Shown here piece by piece: positions 1 to 9,452 of a stretch of DNA of 38,412 nucleotides. The position numbers and the translations under genes are program-made. The notes beneath the pieces were generated by a model. The model worked only from the letters and a program-made list of their open reading frames with translations, was not told the DNA's origin and did no database searches. Position 1 is the first letter of the stretch, and each line of letters begins with the position of its first letter. The DNA lies in IMG/VR virus record IMGVR_UViG_3300032282_005896, positions 1 to 38,412 of that record; one strand, written 5' to 3'. Origin of the DNA: a virus.

Positions 1-893
1 ACACTAGACGTGGAGCTAGGAGTTGCACTTACACTGATGCTTGGTGTCACACTTGGCGTCACACTAGGTGTAACACTAGGTGTACGAGTTACTGAAGGTG
101 TTGGAGTTGGTGTAGGCGTTGCCGTGATGCTTATACTTGGAGTGCTAGATGGTGTTGAGCTAGGAGTACGAGATACAGAATTACTTGGAGTGGAAGTTGG
201 TGTCACACTTGGCGTCACACTAGATGTGCTAGTTACTGAAGGTGTGGCTGTAGGTGTTTTTGTAGGTGTTTTTGTTGGGCTCAGAGTCACACCAGGTGTT
301 TCAGTTGGTGTACGACTTGGAGTAGGAGTCTTTGTTAAGCTGGGCGTTACACTAGACGTTGGCGTAACAGTAGGAGTAGGAGTAATAGTTCTTGTTACAC
401 TAGGAGTCGCAGTTACGCTTGGTGTAGCACTTGTAGACGGAGTAGGAGTTCTTGTTGTACTCGGCGTCTTAGTTACACTTGGAGTAGTAGTTATGCTTGG
501 CGTTACGCTTGGTGTGACACTTGGAGTAGCCGTAATAGTGTGAGAAGGAGTAACACTAGGCAAAGGACCAGGATCACAAGCACACTGAACAGTTTTGATT
601 ACGCCTACAAATTTTTCTCTGTTGTATGTGTAAGAATACAATTCCAAATTAAATCCACATGGAGAGTTGATATCTTTTATAGTAACCAGCTTGAACTGAT
701 ATTTTACAAAAAGTGTGTTGTAATACCCCCAACTTTGTATTATCCTATTGCCGCTTATAACAGGCACAATTTCTTTTGCAGATTTTCTTACAAAAGGATC
801 TGGATCAGTATCAGCAATACTCCACAACCAATTTTCTAAATTGATTGGATCCAAAAGATCTGTGTAATTTACATTATTTGTCATATTACTCAT
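1..893 (-). CDS. Thr/Pro/Ser-repeat virion protein (3' end outside window)
   Basis: The gene runs off the left edge, so its C-terminus is missing. The ATG at 891-893 overlaps the stop of the upstream gene as ATGA, which indicates translational coupling. The visible product begins [20 protein letters not shown]. It has a non-repetitive head of about 117 residues with Trp, Tyr and two close Cys (QCACDPG). A repeat region of TPSVTPS, SITATPT and TKTPTKTP units then runs to the window edge. Such Thr/Pro/Ser stretches are known as extended linkers in large marine phage virion proteins. The function is inferred only from the repeats and the structural neighbourhood. It may form a pair with the next gene, which shares the repeat type. 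Confidence 0.75.
   Translation of the reverse strand, partial: MSNMTNNVNYTDLLDPINLENWLWSIADTDPDPFVRKSAKEIVPVISGNRIIQSWGYYNTLFVKYQFKLVTIKDINSPCGFNLELYSYTYNREKFVGVIKTVQCACDPGPLPSVTPSHTITATPSVTPSVTPSITTTPSVTKTPSTTRTPTPSTSATPSVTATPSVTRTITPTPTVTPTSSVTPSLTKTPTPSRTPTETPGVTLSPTKTPTKTPTATPSVTSTSSVTPSVTPTSTPSNSVSRTPSSTPSSTPSISITATPTPTPTPSVTRTPSVTPSVTPSVTPSISVSATPSSTSS
26..540 (-). repeat. Short tandem coding repeats (TPS units)
   Basis: About 500 bp of degenerate 9- to 18-bp units. On the plus strand they read as variants of CTTGGNGTNACACTAGG. They encode Thr-Pro-Ser linkers in the minus-strand gene. Near-identical units recur at 1428-1870 in the next gene: compare 26-70 with 1588-1640. Confidence 0.85.
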
Positions 894-2578
894 ACACAAG
901 GTCTAGATTCGGCCCCTCCAAGGAATACTCTGTATGGATCTATTTGTGTTCCCGATCCACATGCAGGAGTAGAAATCTGGCTTATCAACGAGCCGAACGT
1001 CAATGACACCACAGCGTTTGTTGGGTTTATTTCGCAACAACTATCCACTATGCGTGATCGTATTTGAGTGCTTACCAAAGTATTGGCTCCACCATCATCG
1101 GCTGAGAATCCAGAACTCATATAACCAAATGCCAAAACACTACCATCAGCAACGTAGTTGTCCGTGGTCAATGGGTGTGTCATTGAATCGTTTATATTCA
1201 CACTACCGTTCACGCTTGTGTAGGTTAGAATTCCATTGACACTGTTTTGACCATATCCAACGTTTTGCAAAACAATCAAACCGTTATTGCAGTATTCAAC
1301 GGTAGGTGGTGGCGTAGATTGACACTCACATCCAGAAGGTATTGGATCTGGACAAGCTTCTTTAGTTGCAGCAGATGTTGGTTGAGGATATACTGCGAAA
1401 TAAACTGCTCCAACAGGCGCAGGACTATTGCTTGGTGTAGGTGTAGGTGTTGCTGACGGAGACGCCGCTGGAGAAGCTGCTGGTGAGGCTGCTGGCGATC
1501 CAGATGGTGTTGTACTTGGCGAAGCTGCTGGTGACGTTGATGGCGATGCTGCTGGCGAAGCTGCTGGAGATGTTGATGGTGTCGTGCTTGGTGTTGCACT
1601 TACACTGATGCTTGGAGTGACACTTGGCGTTACACTAGGAGTTGCGCCTGGAGTAGAGCTTGGTGTCAAACTTGGAGTAGAGCTTGGTGTCAAACTTGGA
1701 GTAGAGCTTGCTGTTACACTTGGCGTAGGAGTAGGTGTTGGTGTAGGCGTTGGCGTAGAGTTTGGTGTACCACTAACGCTTGGTGTAATAGTGATGCTTG
1801 GTGTAATACTTACACTTGGAGTAGGTGTAGGTGTTGGTGTAGGAGTAAGAGATGGTGTTGGAGCAGGAGTGCAACAGCGGTCAGCATCGTTTGGATAAAG
1901 TAAATACGCACCCAAACCGCAAATATCAATTGGGTACGTCAGATCGTCTGAGTTTGAAACCAATTCATATTTGTTTGTAAAATATGATCCAGAAAGTCGA
2001 AGATTGTAATTACCATCATCATAAATGTCAGCAACTATGTCGCCGCTTTGATTGTTGATAACTACACTGTTGGGTCTGATTTTATCACCTGTTTGACTGA
2101 TTGTTAATTGCAACAAAGAAAATTCATCGGTCAAATGCAAAGATGCTTTGCTGGTGTCGTACTCATCAAAACCAAAAATATTGTAGGCGTTGTTGTAATT
2201 GTTGTAGTACATACGCCACACTGTGTTGTATACTTGACGTTGGTATGTACCATCTACATTGATTGGATTGGTTTCTTGACTCCACTTTGCACTGCCGCTT
2301 GGATAAAATACTGAGCTGGATGGTATGTATTTTCCAATTTCAAAGTCTATTGAATCATCAAACTGACTCGCAGCCAAATAACCGTTTACTGAAACCAAAC
2401 TATTCTGACAACTACCGGATAAATTATCGTTGCATTGTACAATAGGCACATCCAAAGGAAAAACGTCATCTCCCTCATTTGCAAGAATCAAATCATTCAA
2501 CACATTGTTTACGGTTTGCTGTTTAGCAATCGTAAACGGTGTTATAATAATATCTTGATTTTTGAAAAATTTGATCAT
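890..2578 (-). CDS. Virion protein with central Thr/Pro/Ser and Ala-Ala-Ser-Pro repeats (562 aa)
   Basis: Product begins MIKFFKNQDIIITPFTIAKQ. Three parts can be seen. An N-terminal globular region of about 235 residues ends at CCTPAP. A linker of about 150 residues follows, made of [13 protein letters not shown] and then SPAASPS units. The C-terminal region is Cys-rich (CECQ, SCCEIN, final RPCV). No catalytic motif is visible. It is the first gene after a terminator. The motif CTATTTATA ends 5 nt before the ATG and there is no Shine-Dalgarno sequence. Its stop overlaps the start of the next repeat gene by 4 nt. A tail or fibre-type structural role is inferred from context; the family is not recognised. 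Confidence 0.8.
   Translation of the reverse strand: MIKFFKNQDIIITPFTIAKQQTVNNVLNDLILANEGDDVFPLDVPIVQCNDNLSGSCQNSLVSVNGYLAASQFDDSIDFEIGKYIPSSSVFYPSGSAKWSQETNPINVDGTYQRQVYNTVWRMYYNNYNNAYNIFGFDEYDTSKASLHLTDEFSLLQLTISQTGDKIRPNSVVINNQSGDIVADIYDDGNYNLRLSGSYFTNKYELVSNSDDLTYPIDICGLGAYLLYPNDADRCCTPAPTPSLTPTPTPTPTPSVSITPSITITPSVSGTPNSTPTPTPTPTPTPSVTASSTPSLTPSSTPSLTPSSTPGATPSVTPSVTPSISVSATPSTTPSTSPAASPAASPSTSPAASPSTTPSGSPAASPAASPAASPSATPTPTPSNSPAPVGAVYFAVYPQPTSAATKEACPDPIPSGCECQSTPPPTVEYCNNGLIVLQNVGYGQNSVNGILTYTSVNGSVNINDSMTHPLTTDNYVADGSVLAFGYMSSGFSADDGGANTLVSTQIRSRIVDSCCEINPTNAVVSLTFGSLISQISTPACGSGTQIDPYRVFLGGAESRPCV
1428..1870 (-). repeat. Short tandem coding repeats (TPS and AASP units)
   Basis: Degenerate tandem units inside the 562-aa gene. 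Two sub-blocks are visible: Ala-Ala-Ser-Pro units at about 1450-1580 and Thr-Pro-Ser units at about 1580-1850, including a 24-bp unit repeated near 1656-1705. The TPS units closely resemble those in the neighbouring gene at 26-540. Confidence 0.8.
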
Positions 2579-2583
2579 CCCAG

Positions 2584-2592
2584 TATAAATAG
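2584..2592 (-). promoter_or_regulatory. CTATTTATA start-proximal motif (candidate late promoter)
   Basis: On the minus strand CTATTTATA is followed by CTGGG and then the ATG at 2578. The same motif precedes five other genes at 3-5 nt. If it works as a -10 element for the phage late sigma factor, transcription would start at or next to the ATG. It lies 26 nt downstream of a terminator. The promoter role is inferred. Confidence 0.5.
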
Positions 2593-2617
2593 ATACTCAA
2601 TACAAATGCGATAAACA

Positions 2618-2658
2618 AAAAATGTTGCTTGCGTCCTAGAAGCACAAGCAACATTTTT
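2618..2658 (-). terminator. Intrinsic terminator
   Basis: A perfect 14-bp stem pairs 2618-2631 with 2645-2658 around a 13-nt loop, with a T-run on the minus strand. It follows the stop of the 372-aa gene at 2681 and precedes the start at 2578. Confidence 0.85.
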
Positions 2659-2680
2659 CACATGCTCCAATACTGAACTG

Positions 2681-3799
2681 TTAGAAGTCGATGCGCACCT
2701 TGATCAGCAATTCGCTATCAAAACTCTTTTGAACTGGGCGACTGATCTTGCCAATTGCCAACAATTCATTGTTTGAGTCATACAATCCAACGCTAGTGAT
2801 GTAAGTACGAGGATTGTTGATCAAATCTTGATAAATAATGGTGCCTTTGGTAAGACCATCAGTACCATCCGACACAAACGTTGGGTTGTTGCTGTAGTTG
2901 AACTCTTTATTCTTTACACGAACAAAGTAGTTGGTGCTAGGCACAAACTCGCTACGACGCACTGCCATAGGCTTTGTGCTGCGTTGCAATCGATAATAGA
3001 AATCATGTGTCCAAACACGCCAGTTTGTTTGAAATGCTGGAGTATATGGGTTTTGGCAGTTTGAATATGTACCACGGGCCAACAAAACGTTGCCTGTTGT
3101 AATACCGACACGTTTTTCTAGGTTAATGGCGTTGAAAATTACCACACCATTTGATGGATAAAACAATCCAATACCTTCGTAAACTGGACTTCCATTTTTC
3201 AGATATGGAGTTGGTACACCACTCACCACTGATCCAGAAATAATGTTGTAAACGTTTTGTTGTTTGTTGATGATAGTGGAGTCGTCAATGTAAGAATATT
3301 GACCATTTGTACCTTGGAAATTGATCTGAATTTGACCAGGATCGATTTGATCCTTCATCTTATCAGCAGAAAAATTTACAACAAAAATTGCTTCGCTGTC
3401 TTGTGGTGTTGATACACTACCAGATGCAAACGAGAACAATTGATCGCCTGGTTGCAACAACACGTTTTTGTATTGTGAATAAATGACCTTGGTTTCGTTG
3501 GTCAAAACTTGGCTTGCTGGATTGATTGTGGTACAGTCGTAGTGAGAGCTACCGCTGTTGGCATAATCACCATACGCAACTGCAAAATATTCATCGCCAC
3601 CACCATAAATATTGACGTAATATTGACCATTACGAACATCCAATGGATTTGCACCACCAATCATTGTGTTGGCTTGTGCAGAAGATGTAGTAAATAGTGA
3701 TTGGCTGTAATACAAGCTGCCGGTGCCGAACAAACCAGCCGATACTTGGTTTATTCTTCCGACTACAATGTCGTCTGCTGTAAATTGGCTAAAAATCAT
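2681..3799 (-). CDS. T4-like tail/baseplate structural protein (372 aa)
   Basis: Product begins MIFSQFTADDIVVGRINQVS. The C-terminus reads TYITSVGLYDSNNELLAIGK and then a basic, hydrophobic end (LLIKVRIDF). I recognise this ending from structural proteins of marine T4-like phages, but their exact place in the virion is not established by sequence. There is no signal peptide or membrane segment. The gene starts 9 nt after the stop of the 214-aa gene, without a clear Shine-Dalgarno site, and is the last gene before the terminator at 2618-2658. The role in the tail or baseplate is inferred from this family resemblance and the operon. Confidence 0.75.
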   Translation of the reverse strand: MIFSQFTADDIVVGRINQVSAGLFGTGSLYYSQSLFTTSSAQANTMIGGANPLDVRNGQYYVNIYGGGDEYFAVAYGDYANSGSSHYDCTTINPASQVLTNETKVIYSQYKNVLLQPGDQLFSFASGSVSTPQDSEAIFVVNFSADKMKDQIDPGQIQINFQGTNGQYSYIDDSTIINKQQNVYNIISGSVVSGVPTPYLKNGSPVYEGIGLFYPSNGVVIFNAINLEKRVGITTGNVLLARGTYSNCQNPYTPAFQTNWRVWTHDFYYRLQRSTKPMAVRRSEFVPSTNYFVRVKNKEFNYSNNPTFVSDGTDGLTKGTIIYQDLINNPRTYITSVGLYDSNNELLAIGKISRPVQKSFDSELLIKVRIDF

Positions 3800-3808
3800 A
3801 GATTATCT

Positions 3809-4450
3809 TTAGGTTGCTGTAGGAACTTTTACTGTAACTGTGATTGACGTATTACCACCACTTTCATTGCCGATGATCGTGATGTTGGTCGTTGTAGTCT
3901 TTGCCAACGAAGAATTTGGTACAAATCTAAACTTGTTACCAACCACAACTTGTGACGTTTGTGAGGTCAAATCACCAGCAAATGTTGGCACAGTTGCCGT
4001 GGTAGAATTCAAACTGTTGGTCTCAGTAACAATCAGAGTACCCACATTTTTGTTTGAAAGAATTGCGGTGTAACCCAAAGTAACGTTGTAGGTTGGATTG
4101 GTGCTTGGGCTGATCAAAATGTCGCCGGTATAGTCACGGTCAACCGTAATAACACTTTGCGCCACACTGATTGTAGGCACCATGGTCACACCTTGATTCA
4201 AAGTAACCAACTTGTATTTCATCAGTTGGGACTCGTCGGTGATTGGTTCCATAACTGGCGTGTTTCTTATCGCAATGTCGTAATATGCACTGCCAAGAGG
4301 GTGTGTTGGATTGAATTGGGTGTAATCAATTTCGTCATCCGCCAAAGCAAACGCAGTGATATTCAGCCCACCAGTTTTGGCCAAAATTTCACGACCCTTT
4401 TTTGTCAACACAGCGTTGATCGTAATTACGTTATTGTCTAAATATGCCAT
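3809..4450 (-). CDS. Virion structural protein with Ig-like C-terminus (214 aa, inferred)
   Basis: The ATG at 4450 gives MAYLDNNVITINAVLTKKGR; an in-frame TTG two codons upstream is less likely. The head has the pattern TKKGREILAK...ITAFALADDEIDY, seen in marine T4-like phage structural proteins. From about residue 105 the sequence becomes Thr/Val-rich with alternating beta-strand character (TVDRDYTGDILIS, NITIIGNESGGNTSITVTVK), which suggests an immunoglobulin-like domain. Such domains on phage capsids and tails often decorate the surface. It lies in a tight run with the 1490-aa gene upstream (46 nt) and the 372-aa gene downstream. Confidence 0.72.
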   Translation of the reverse strand: MAYLDNNVITINAVLTKKGREILAKTGGLNITAFALADDEIDYTQFNPTHPLGSAYYDIAIRNTPVMEPITDESQLMKYKLVTLNQGVTMVPTISVAQSVITVDRDYTGDILISPSTNPTYNVTLGYTAILSNKNVGTLIVTETNSLNSTTATVPTFAGDLTSQTSQVVVGNKFRFVPNSSLAKTTTTNITIIGNESGGNTSITVTVKVPTAT

Positions 4451-4496
4451 ATACAAATAATTATCAAGCTAATTCGGTTTTCAATCAAAGAATGTA

Positions 4497-7400
4497 TTAT
4501 AAATTCATGATGTACATATTCAAGCTGGCACTGTTTGCCATAGAAGCAGTCAGTGGTATAGCTTGAAACAAGCTGTTTGGACTATCAATGCTACCAGTGG
4601 TTGTACCATATACTGGGAATGTGCTACTCGACACATTCAAGCTCAAAAAGCCAGGAATTGTGATAACTGGTTGAGATCCATTTGGCAAACCATTACGATT
4701 GATTGTAGTTGTATAGTCGTTTTTACCCTTGGTATAGGCGTAAAAAGTCACCTTGGATGGGCTAAACGTTTTGACACCGCTATTTATCACAAAATTAGAA
4801 CCACTCACTGCTTGATACGAATATCGTGCACCTGGTAGCGTCAATTTGCTCAAATGGCGTTGCGAGTAACCACTGTTTTGAACACCATAGTATCTATTGG
4901 TCAGCAAAGTAGATCCAGTGATTGAACCAGATCCCACTGAATTGATGCGATTAAAGCTGGATGTGAATCCAACCACCTTGCCATTGTTGTTCACAACTTG
5001 GTAGTATTCAGCATCAGAAACTTGATATGTGTTTTGATGATTGAATCCATAAGCATTTACAAAAATGTTGGTGCCATACTTTGCAAAAATAAAGTCACGG
5101 TCATCAACTCTGTCTGGAATTTCAAACCTTGAGAAGTTGTAGGTATTATGATCAGTGTCCATGTCAGTTGTGCTGCTGACATAAACCTGCATCAAGTTTC
5201 CTGTGGTATAAGATGACGACAAATGTGCGGCGTTATCAAATCCAAAGCTTGCAGTATACATTCCGTTAACATCATAATTAATGTCTTTGTAGTTGAACTT
5301 CTTTCTTTCCAACACAGAAGGTTCAATCAATAATCCACGCTTCACAGATGCACGATTTGGCGCAACTTTTGAAATGTAATCAAATACACTAAAGTCAATG
5401 TAGAACTTGTAGGTGCTGTAGTATTCTTGAGGATAGATGTATTTTTGGTTTGTAGATGCAAATGCCGCCAATCGTTCTTGCAATGCTGGATAGTTTTGGC
5501 TGGTCAAATACTTTGGATCTCCAATCACATCAGTAATACCTTCTTTACCAATGAAGTTTTCAATCGCATTCTCCAAATATGTGAATGGACTTATGTAGTA
5601 ACCAACAACGTTACTATCGCTACCAACAATGTCATTTGTTTTTGTAGAATAGTCGTATGGAACAAGGTTTGAAGTTGCATATTCATCAATCTTGTTGATC
5701 TTGACGTTGTTCTTGTAATTTGGTCCAAAGTTATCAGCGTTGATTGCTTGTTTGATCGTAAACTTATCAAATTGGTATGGGAAGTTTGACACCATAGCAG
5801 GCGTACATGCTGGATATGGTTGTGTAATCAACTCACCAGTGAAGTTATATGCTTTGAATGCGTTAGCATGTGGGCTACCACTGACTTGATAGTACACATT
5901 TTGATTTGGAACCCATACAAAATCTACAGACGAAGTGTGCGACCACAAATCAACTGGAGTGTCAAAACTCCACAAGTACAAAAGGTTTTCGTACACCAAA
6001 TCTTTGTCTGGTATTGAAATGCTGTCAACATTGTAGCTGTGTTCATCAAAATCTGAAAGTGATAGTGGATTCACAAACACTTTGATCTTGTCAATGTGTC
6101 CATTCATTGAAACATCGGATTGGTAGTTACCGATGTAAAAACTACCAGATGAAAAATATTGGTTGAACGTAAAATTCAAAGTCTGAGATTTTACGCTGTT
6201 GAAGTTTCTCAACGAACCATCATATTGATTGACCGCCAGAGTGTATGTTTTTGGTACATACTTTTCTGTGCTAGATGCGGTGAACGATTGGGTCACATTA
6301 TATTTTCCAGAATACGGACCATATACAGCAGACGTATTTTCAACAGCAGCCAGATTATCATACTCCACGTTACCAGCAATATCTCTGCTAACCATGAACG
6401 TATACAAATCTCCGTTAAAGTATGGTATTTCATCAGACGCTACACTTGCAGTGCGCTGTGCTTCAAACGGATGAAAATCAAAAATCAAAACACCAGACTC
6501 AGTTTGTCTAGATTTTTTGATATAAACTCTCCAATCAGTACGATTATTTCTTATCTTTGAAACGATAGGAACCTCATCGTTTTCAAAATAGTTTGTACTC
6601 GACAATTTGAATGCTCCTTCAAACGTATTGAAGCCACTAAACTGTTCAATAATAGTACGTGATGATGTGAATTGAGTTCCCGCAGACGATGTGATTACGT
6701 ATGTAGGTTGCTCAACGTACTTGTACTCGCTACCAGTGTGCTTAAACTCAACGTATTTGTTACTGTCGTACTTTGTAAGATACACAAAGTCTTCAAAATC
6801 AAAATAGTTTGTACGATTTACGTTAACATCAGTGCTACCGTATTCACGGATTTGAATTAGTCCAGATGGAATACCAAACAACGAAGTGATAAGATCCAGC
6901 GACGTTGCTGTGCCTTTGGTTTTGTAAATATATGGAAGATTGTTGGCAAATCTGTTTAGGATCTTTTTACCGTAATTAAAATATGAACTAGACAACGAAC
7001 CCGTTGCTTCGGACTGATCAAACAAATATTGGGATATGTCGCTATTCTGAAACTTAAAGTTACCAGTGTCCCAGCTAAAAGAGTTCAACAACTCATCCAA
7101 GAAATTTTTAGGGTAGTCAGTGTTTTCAGAGAATCCAAGAGGATATGTCTTTGGAAACTTTTTGATATACACCATGATGTTATCAAAGAAGTGACCCACC
7201 ATCGCAGTGAACTTTAGATAATCACCATAGTCTCCGTTTTCTTTGATGTAAGCTGGAAGCTGATTGATTAAAGCATCTGGATTATTTTTATCAAAATCTA
7301 TACCATCGGCAATCTTATCGTCAATGCTTGATGTGTTGAAGAACAAATAAGATTCGTATTCGTCAAAAGAGTCCAGCAATGCGATTTGACTTTGAATCAA

Positions 7401-8969
7401 ATCTTTCTTTTCACTTGCGTATGATGCACTGATGATATTTTGAGTATTTGCTGCCTTGAGAGTAATTGCATTCTTTTGTGTCTCTTTTTTGTTGTACTCA
7501 CCAATTTTGTTTTTTGCAATCTTGGTTCTCAACTCAGCAGAACTGTAAATGATGAAGTTGTCAAAGCTATCATAGTCAATCAACAAATCGTTGTATTTGA
7601 CTTTTAGATTTGCTTTTGCTGATGCTAGAGTATCAACAGAGTGTACCCCATATTTGTCGTTGGTAGGATAAGCTGTATTGACCGCAACATCAAAATTAAC
7701 TCCGTTCAAGTAAACCTTGCGAGAAACTTGATCAAAGAACAAATTGACTTTGAAATATACTGGAGAAATAGAGATATTACTTACCCAACAAGTTGTGCGC
7801 ACATCATATTCCAAAGGCAATGGAGCATCCAACTTGATTTGTACGTTTACTCGACCATCTGCTGGATTCAAGTAATTTGTGTGAGTCAAAATCTTTACCA
7901 AATTACCATCGCCAAAATTCAAAGCGTTTTTGTACAACCCAAAAAATCTGTTGTAATAATCATCCAACAATTGAGTCATCTTAGGTTCCAGCCAATCTGT
8001 ATAAATCAACTGTACAAATACATCCAAAGTGGTTTGTAGTTGTGCCGTATTGATGCTGGTCTTTTGCAAGATTCTATCTTGTGATACCTTTGTGACAATA
8101 GTTTTGAATGCCAACAAAATTTCGTCTTTGCTAAACTCAGTGCTATTGTATGTGTACGTGAAGTTTTTTAGTTGATCGTCAATACCAATAAACTTGGACA
8201 TTTGTTGGATCGATTGATCGTCTGTGTTTGACAACGTGATAATTTTGTCAAATCCAGTGTATGTATCAACTATAAACTGTTGTAGTTGAGCATCGGATTT
8301 CAATCCAAGGTTTTGAGCAATAGCAACGTAATTGTAGTTGGTAGAGTTTGCAACAAACGTTTGTGATATTGGATTTGTGTCAATGATGTTGTTGACCAAC
8401 GAAGATATTTGCAAAAACAAATATTTCTTGTCAGCAAATGCACTTGTCTTGGTTGCATCCAATCCAGCTTTTACTGACAGTGTAGGGTTAAACGCAAACG
8501 ACAAACGCAACTCGGTTCTACTAGGACTGATTTCCTTGATTACCAAACGGTTTTGATTATTACCAGCAATGTCTCGGACAAAGTTATACAAAACATAGTA
8601 CAAGCCTGGTGCAACTTGAGTCTTGCTGAGTATGTCTTGGGTATTCAGCAACAACTCATTGTTAAACTTTGTGAAGTTGGTGAATGGTTTGGCAAAAGTG
8701 TAGCTAGACAACGTATTATTAATATCATAATATGTGCCTTGTACAACTGAGTAAGAAATTGTTGGAACTACACGGTTAAAGGCAATAGCCTCTTGCGAAC
8801 TGTTGTAAAGAGTATACTCAATCAGATCGTTATCTGAAGTACCAAAATACTTTTCAGTATCAACAAACTTTTGTTCATACAATTCTTGTAGGTTTGGAGG
8901 AAAGTACGAACCACTAGCTATGCCAGTGTTAAGAGTTGTCTCGTCAAATGATAAGTAACTGTATGGCAT
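4497..8969 (-). CDS. Giant tail/fibre structural protein with LamG-like domain (1490 aa)
   Basis: This is the largest gene in the window. Product begins MPYSYLSFDETTLNTGIASG. Residues of about 770-985 have the beta-sandwich pattern of a LamG/concanavalin-like domain: FEGAFKLSS, then SGSFYIGNYQSDVSMNGHID followed by KIKVFVNPLSLSDF. Such domains bind carbohydrate. Residues of about 480-560 are Lys-rich and probably helical. Tyr, Asn and Ser are abundant and there are no membrane segments. It starts 4 nt after the stop of the 157-aa gene. A role in the adhesion apparatus or baseplate rim is inferred; the full-length family is not one I can name. Confidence 0.8.
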   Translation of the reverse strand: MPYSYLSFDETTLNTGIASGSYFPPNLQELYEQKFVDTEKYFGTSDNDLIEYTLYNSSQEAIAFNRVVPTISYSVVQGTYYDINNTLSSYTFAKPFTNFTKFNNELLLNTQDILSKTQVAPGLYYVLYNFVRDIAGNNQNRLVIKEISPSRTELRLSFAFNPTLSVKAGLDATKTSAFADKKYLFLQISSLVNNIIDTNPISQTFVANSTNYNYVAIAQNLGLKSDAQLQQFIVDTYTGFDKIITLSNTDDQSIQQMSKFIGIDDQLKNFTYTYNSTEFSKDEILLAFKTIVTKVSQDRILQKTSINTAQLQTTLDVFVQLIYTDWLEPKMTQLLDDYYNRFFGLYKNALNFGDGNLVKILTHTNYLNPADGRVNVQIKLDAPLPLEYDVRTTCWVSNISISPVYFKVNLFFDQVSRKVYLNGVNFDVAVNTAYPTNDKYGVHSVDTLASAKANLKVKYNDLLIDYDSFDNFIIYSSAELRTKIAKNKIGEYNKKETQKNAITLKAANTQNIISASYASEKKDLIQSQIALLDSFDEYESYLFFNTSSIDDKIADGIDFDKNNPDALINQLPAYIKENGDYGDYLKFTAMVGHFFDNIMVYIKKFPKTYPLGFSENTDYPKNFLDELLNSFSWDTGNFKFQNSDISQYLFDQSEATGSLSSSYFNYGKKILNRFANNLPYIYKTKGTATSLDLITSLFGIPSGLIQIREYGSTDVNVNRTNYFDFEDFVYLTKYDSNKYVEFKHTGSEYKYVEQPTYVITSSAGTQFTSSRTIIEQFSGFNTFEGAFKLSSTNYFENDEVPIVSKIRNNRTDWRVYIKKSRQTESGVLIFDFHPFEAQRTASVASDEIPYFNGDLYTFMVSRDIAGNVEYDNLAAVENTSAVYGPYSGKYNVTQSFTASSTEKYVPKTYTLAVNQYDGSLRNFNSVKSQTLNFTFNQYFSSGSFYIGNYQSDVSMNGHIDKIKVFVNPLSLSDFDEHSYNVDSISIPDKDLVYENLLYLWSFDTPVDLWSHTSSVDFVWVPNQNVYYQVSGSPHANAFKAYNFTGELITQPYPACTPAMVSNFPYQFDKFTIKQAINADNFGPNYKNNVKINKIDEYATSNLVPYDYSTKTNDIVGSDSNVVGYYISPFTYLENAIENFIGKEGITDVIGDPKYLTSQNYPALQERLAAFASTNQKYIYPQEYYSTYKFYIDFSVFDYISKVAPNRASVKRGLLIEPSVLERKKFNYKDINYDVNGMYTASFGFDNAAHLSSSYTTGNLMQVYVSSTTDMDTDHNTYNFSRFEIPDRVDDRDFIFAKYGTNIFVNAYGFNHQNTYQVSDAEYYQVVNNNGKVVGFTSSFNRINSVGSGSITGSTLLTNRYYGVQNSGYSQRHLSKLTLPGARYSYQAVSGSNFVINSGVKTFSPSKVTFYAYTKGKNDYTTTINRNGLPNGSQPVITIPGFLSLNVSSSTFPVYGTTTGSIDSPNSLFQAIPLTASMANSASLNMYIMNL

Positions 8970-8973
8970 ATTG

Positions 8974-9447
8974 TTATGTCAATGGTGGAAATGGAAACGC
9001 ATCACTGAAATCCGAAGGAACGTTGCCTTGACCCAGTTTGATGCGCAGATTGATGATTTCGTTTTTCATTGCAGCAATCACTTGTTTATCATCGTTGTTT
9101 TCGTATTTATCAACCAATGCATTCACAGTTTCATTCAAAATACGATTCTCAGCCAATTGCTCGTTGTATTTTTGCAATATTACATTGATATCTTGAGTTT
9201 GTTGCTGTTGTGTGCTTTGAAGTTCAGAAAATTCTGTACTGTTTGTATCCAATATTTTATCTGAATTGTATTCAAGTGTCTTCAACAACGTATTGCTGTA
9301 GTAGTATTGACCTTTGGATGGGTCGGTATTGTTGAAAGTAAGTTGAAAGTTTCCGAACGAATCAATATTGTTCGAAAAGACGCCAGTGTCTCTGAAAGTT
9401 TGTAAGTCTTTGAGACCAACTTTATACTCAACTACTATGTCAGCCAT
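8974..9447 (-). CDS. Small virion-cluster protein with C-terminal coiled coil (157 aa)
   Basis: Product begins MADIVVEYKVGLKDLQTFRD. The first 60 residues are mixed in character. Residues of about 72-142 are a Gln/Glu/Asn-rich coiled coil (TQQQQTQDINVILQKYNEQL continuing through NALVDKYENNDDKQ), followed by a Pro/Phe-rich tail ending PFPPLT. It lies between two large structural genes with gaps of 5 and 4 nt, so it is probably co-translated with them. It may be a linker or assembly chaperone for its neighbours. This is inferred from position and shape only. Confidence 0.65.
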   Translation of the reverse strand: MADIVVEYKVGLKDLQTFRDTGVFSNNIDSFGNFQLTFNNTDPSKGQYYYSNTLLKTLEYNSDKILDTNSTEFSELQSTQQQQTQDINVILQKYNEQLAENRILNETVNALVDKYENNDDKQVIAAMKNEIINLRIKLGQGNVPSDFSDAFPFPPLT

Positions 9448-9452
9448 ATAAA

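Noticed and set aside
1-540. Regular short repeats resembling a CRISPR array.
   Set aside because: Units are 9-18 bp, degenerate, without unique spacers, and keep one reading frame that encodes TPS linkers.
10-543. Plus-strand frame rich in Gly-Val-Leu repeats.
   Set aside because: Antisense shadow of the Thr/Pro/Ser repeats of the minus-strand gene; the same effect gives plus-strand frames at 1428-1898 and 19963-20244.
2584-2591. T4-type late promoter TATAAATA on the plus strand (also at 21050-21057).
   Set aside because: It would transcribe away from the gene and against the neighbouring genes. The minus-strand reading CTATTTATW, at fixed distance to the start codon, explains it better.
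4451-4456. TTG start two codons before the ATG of the 214-aa gene.
   Set aside because: No ribosome site favours it, and the ATG start gives the conserved-looking MAYLDNN beginning.
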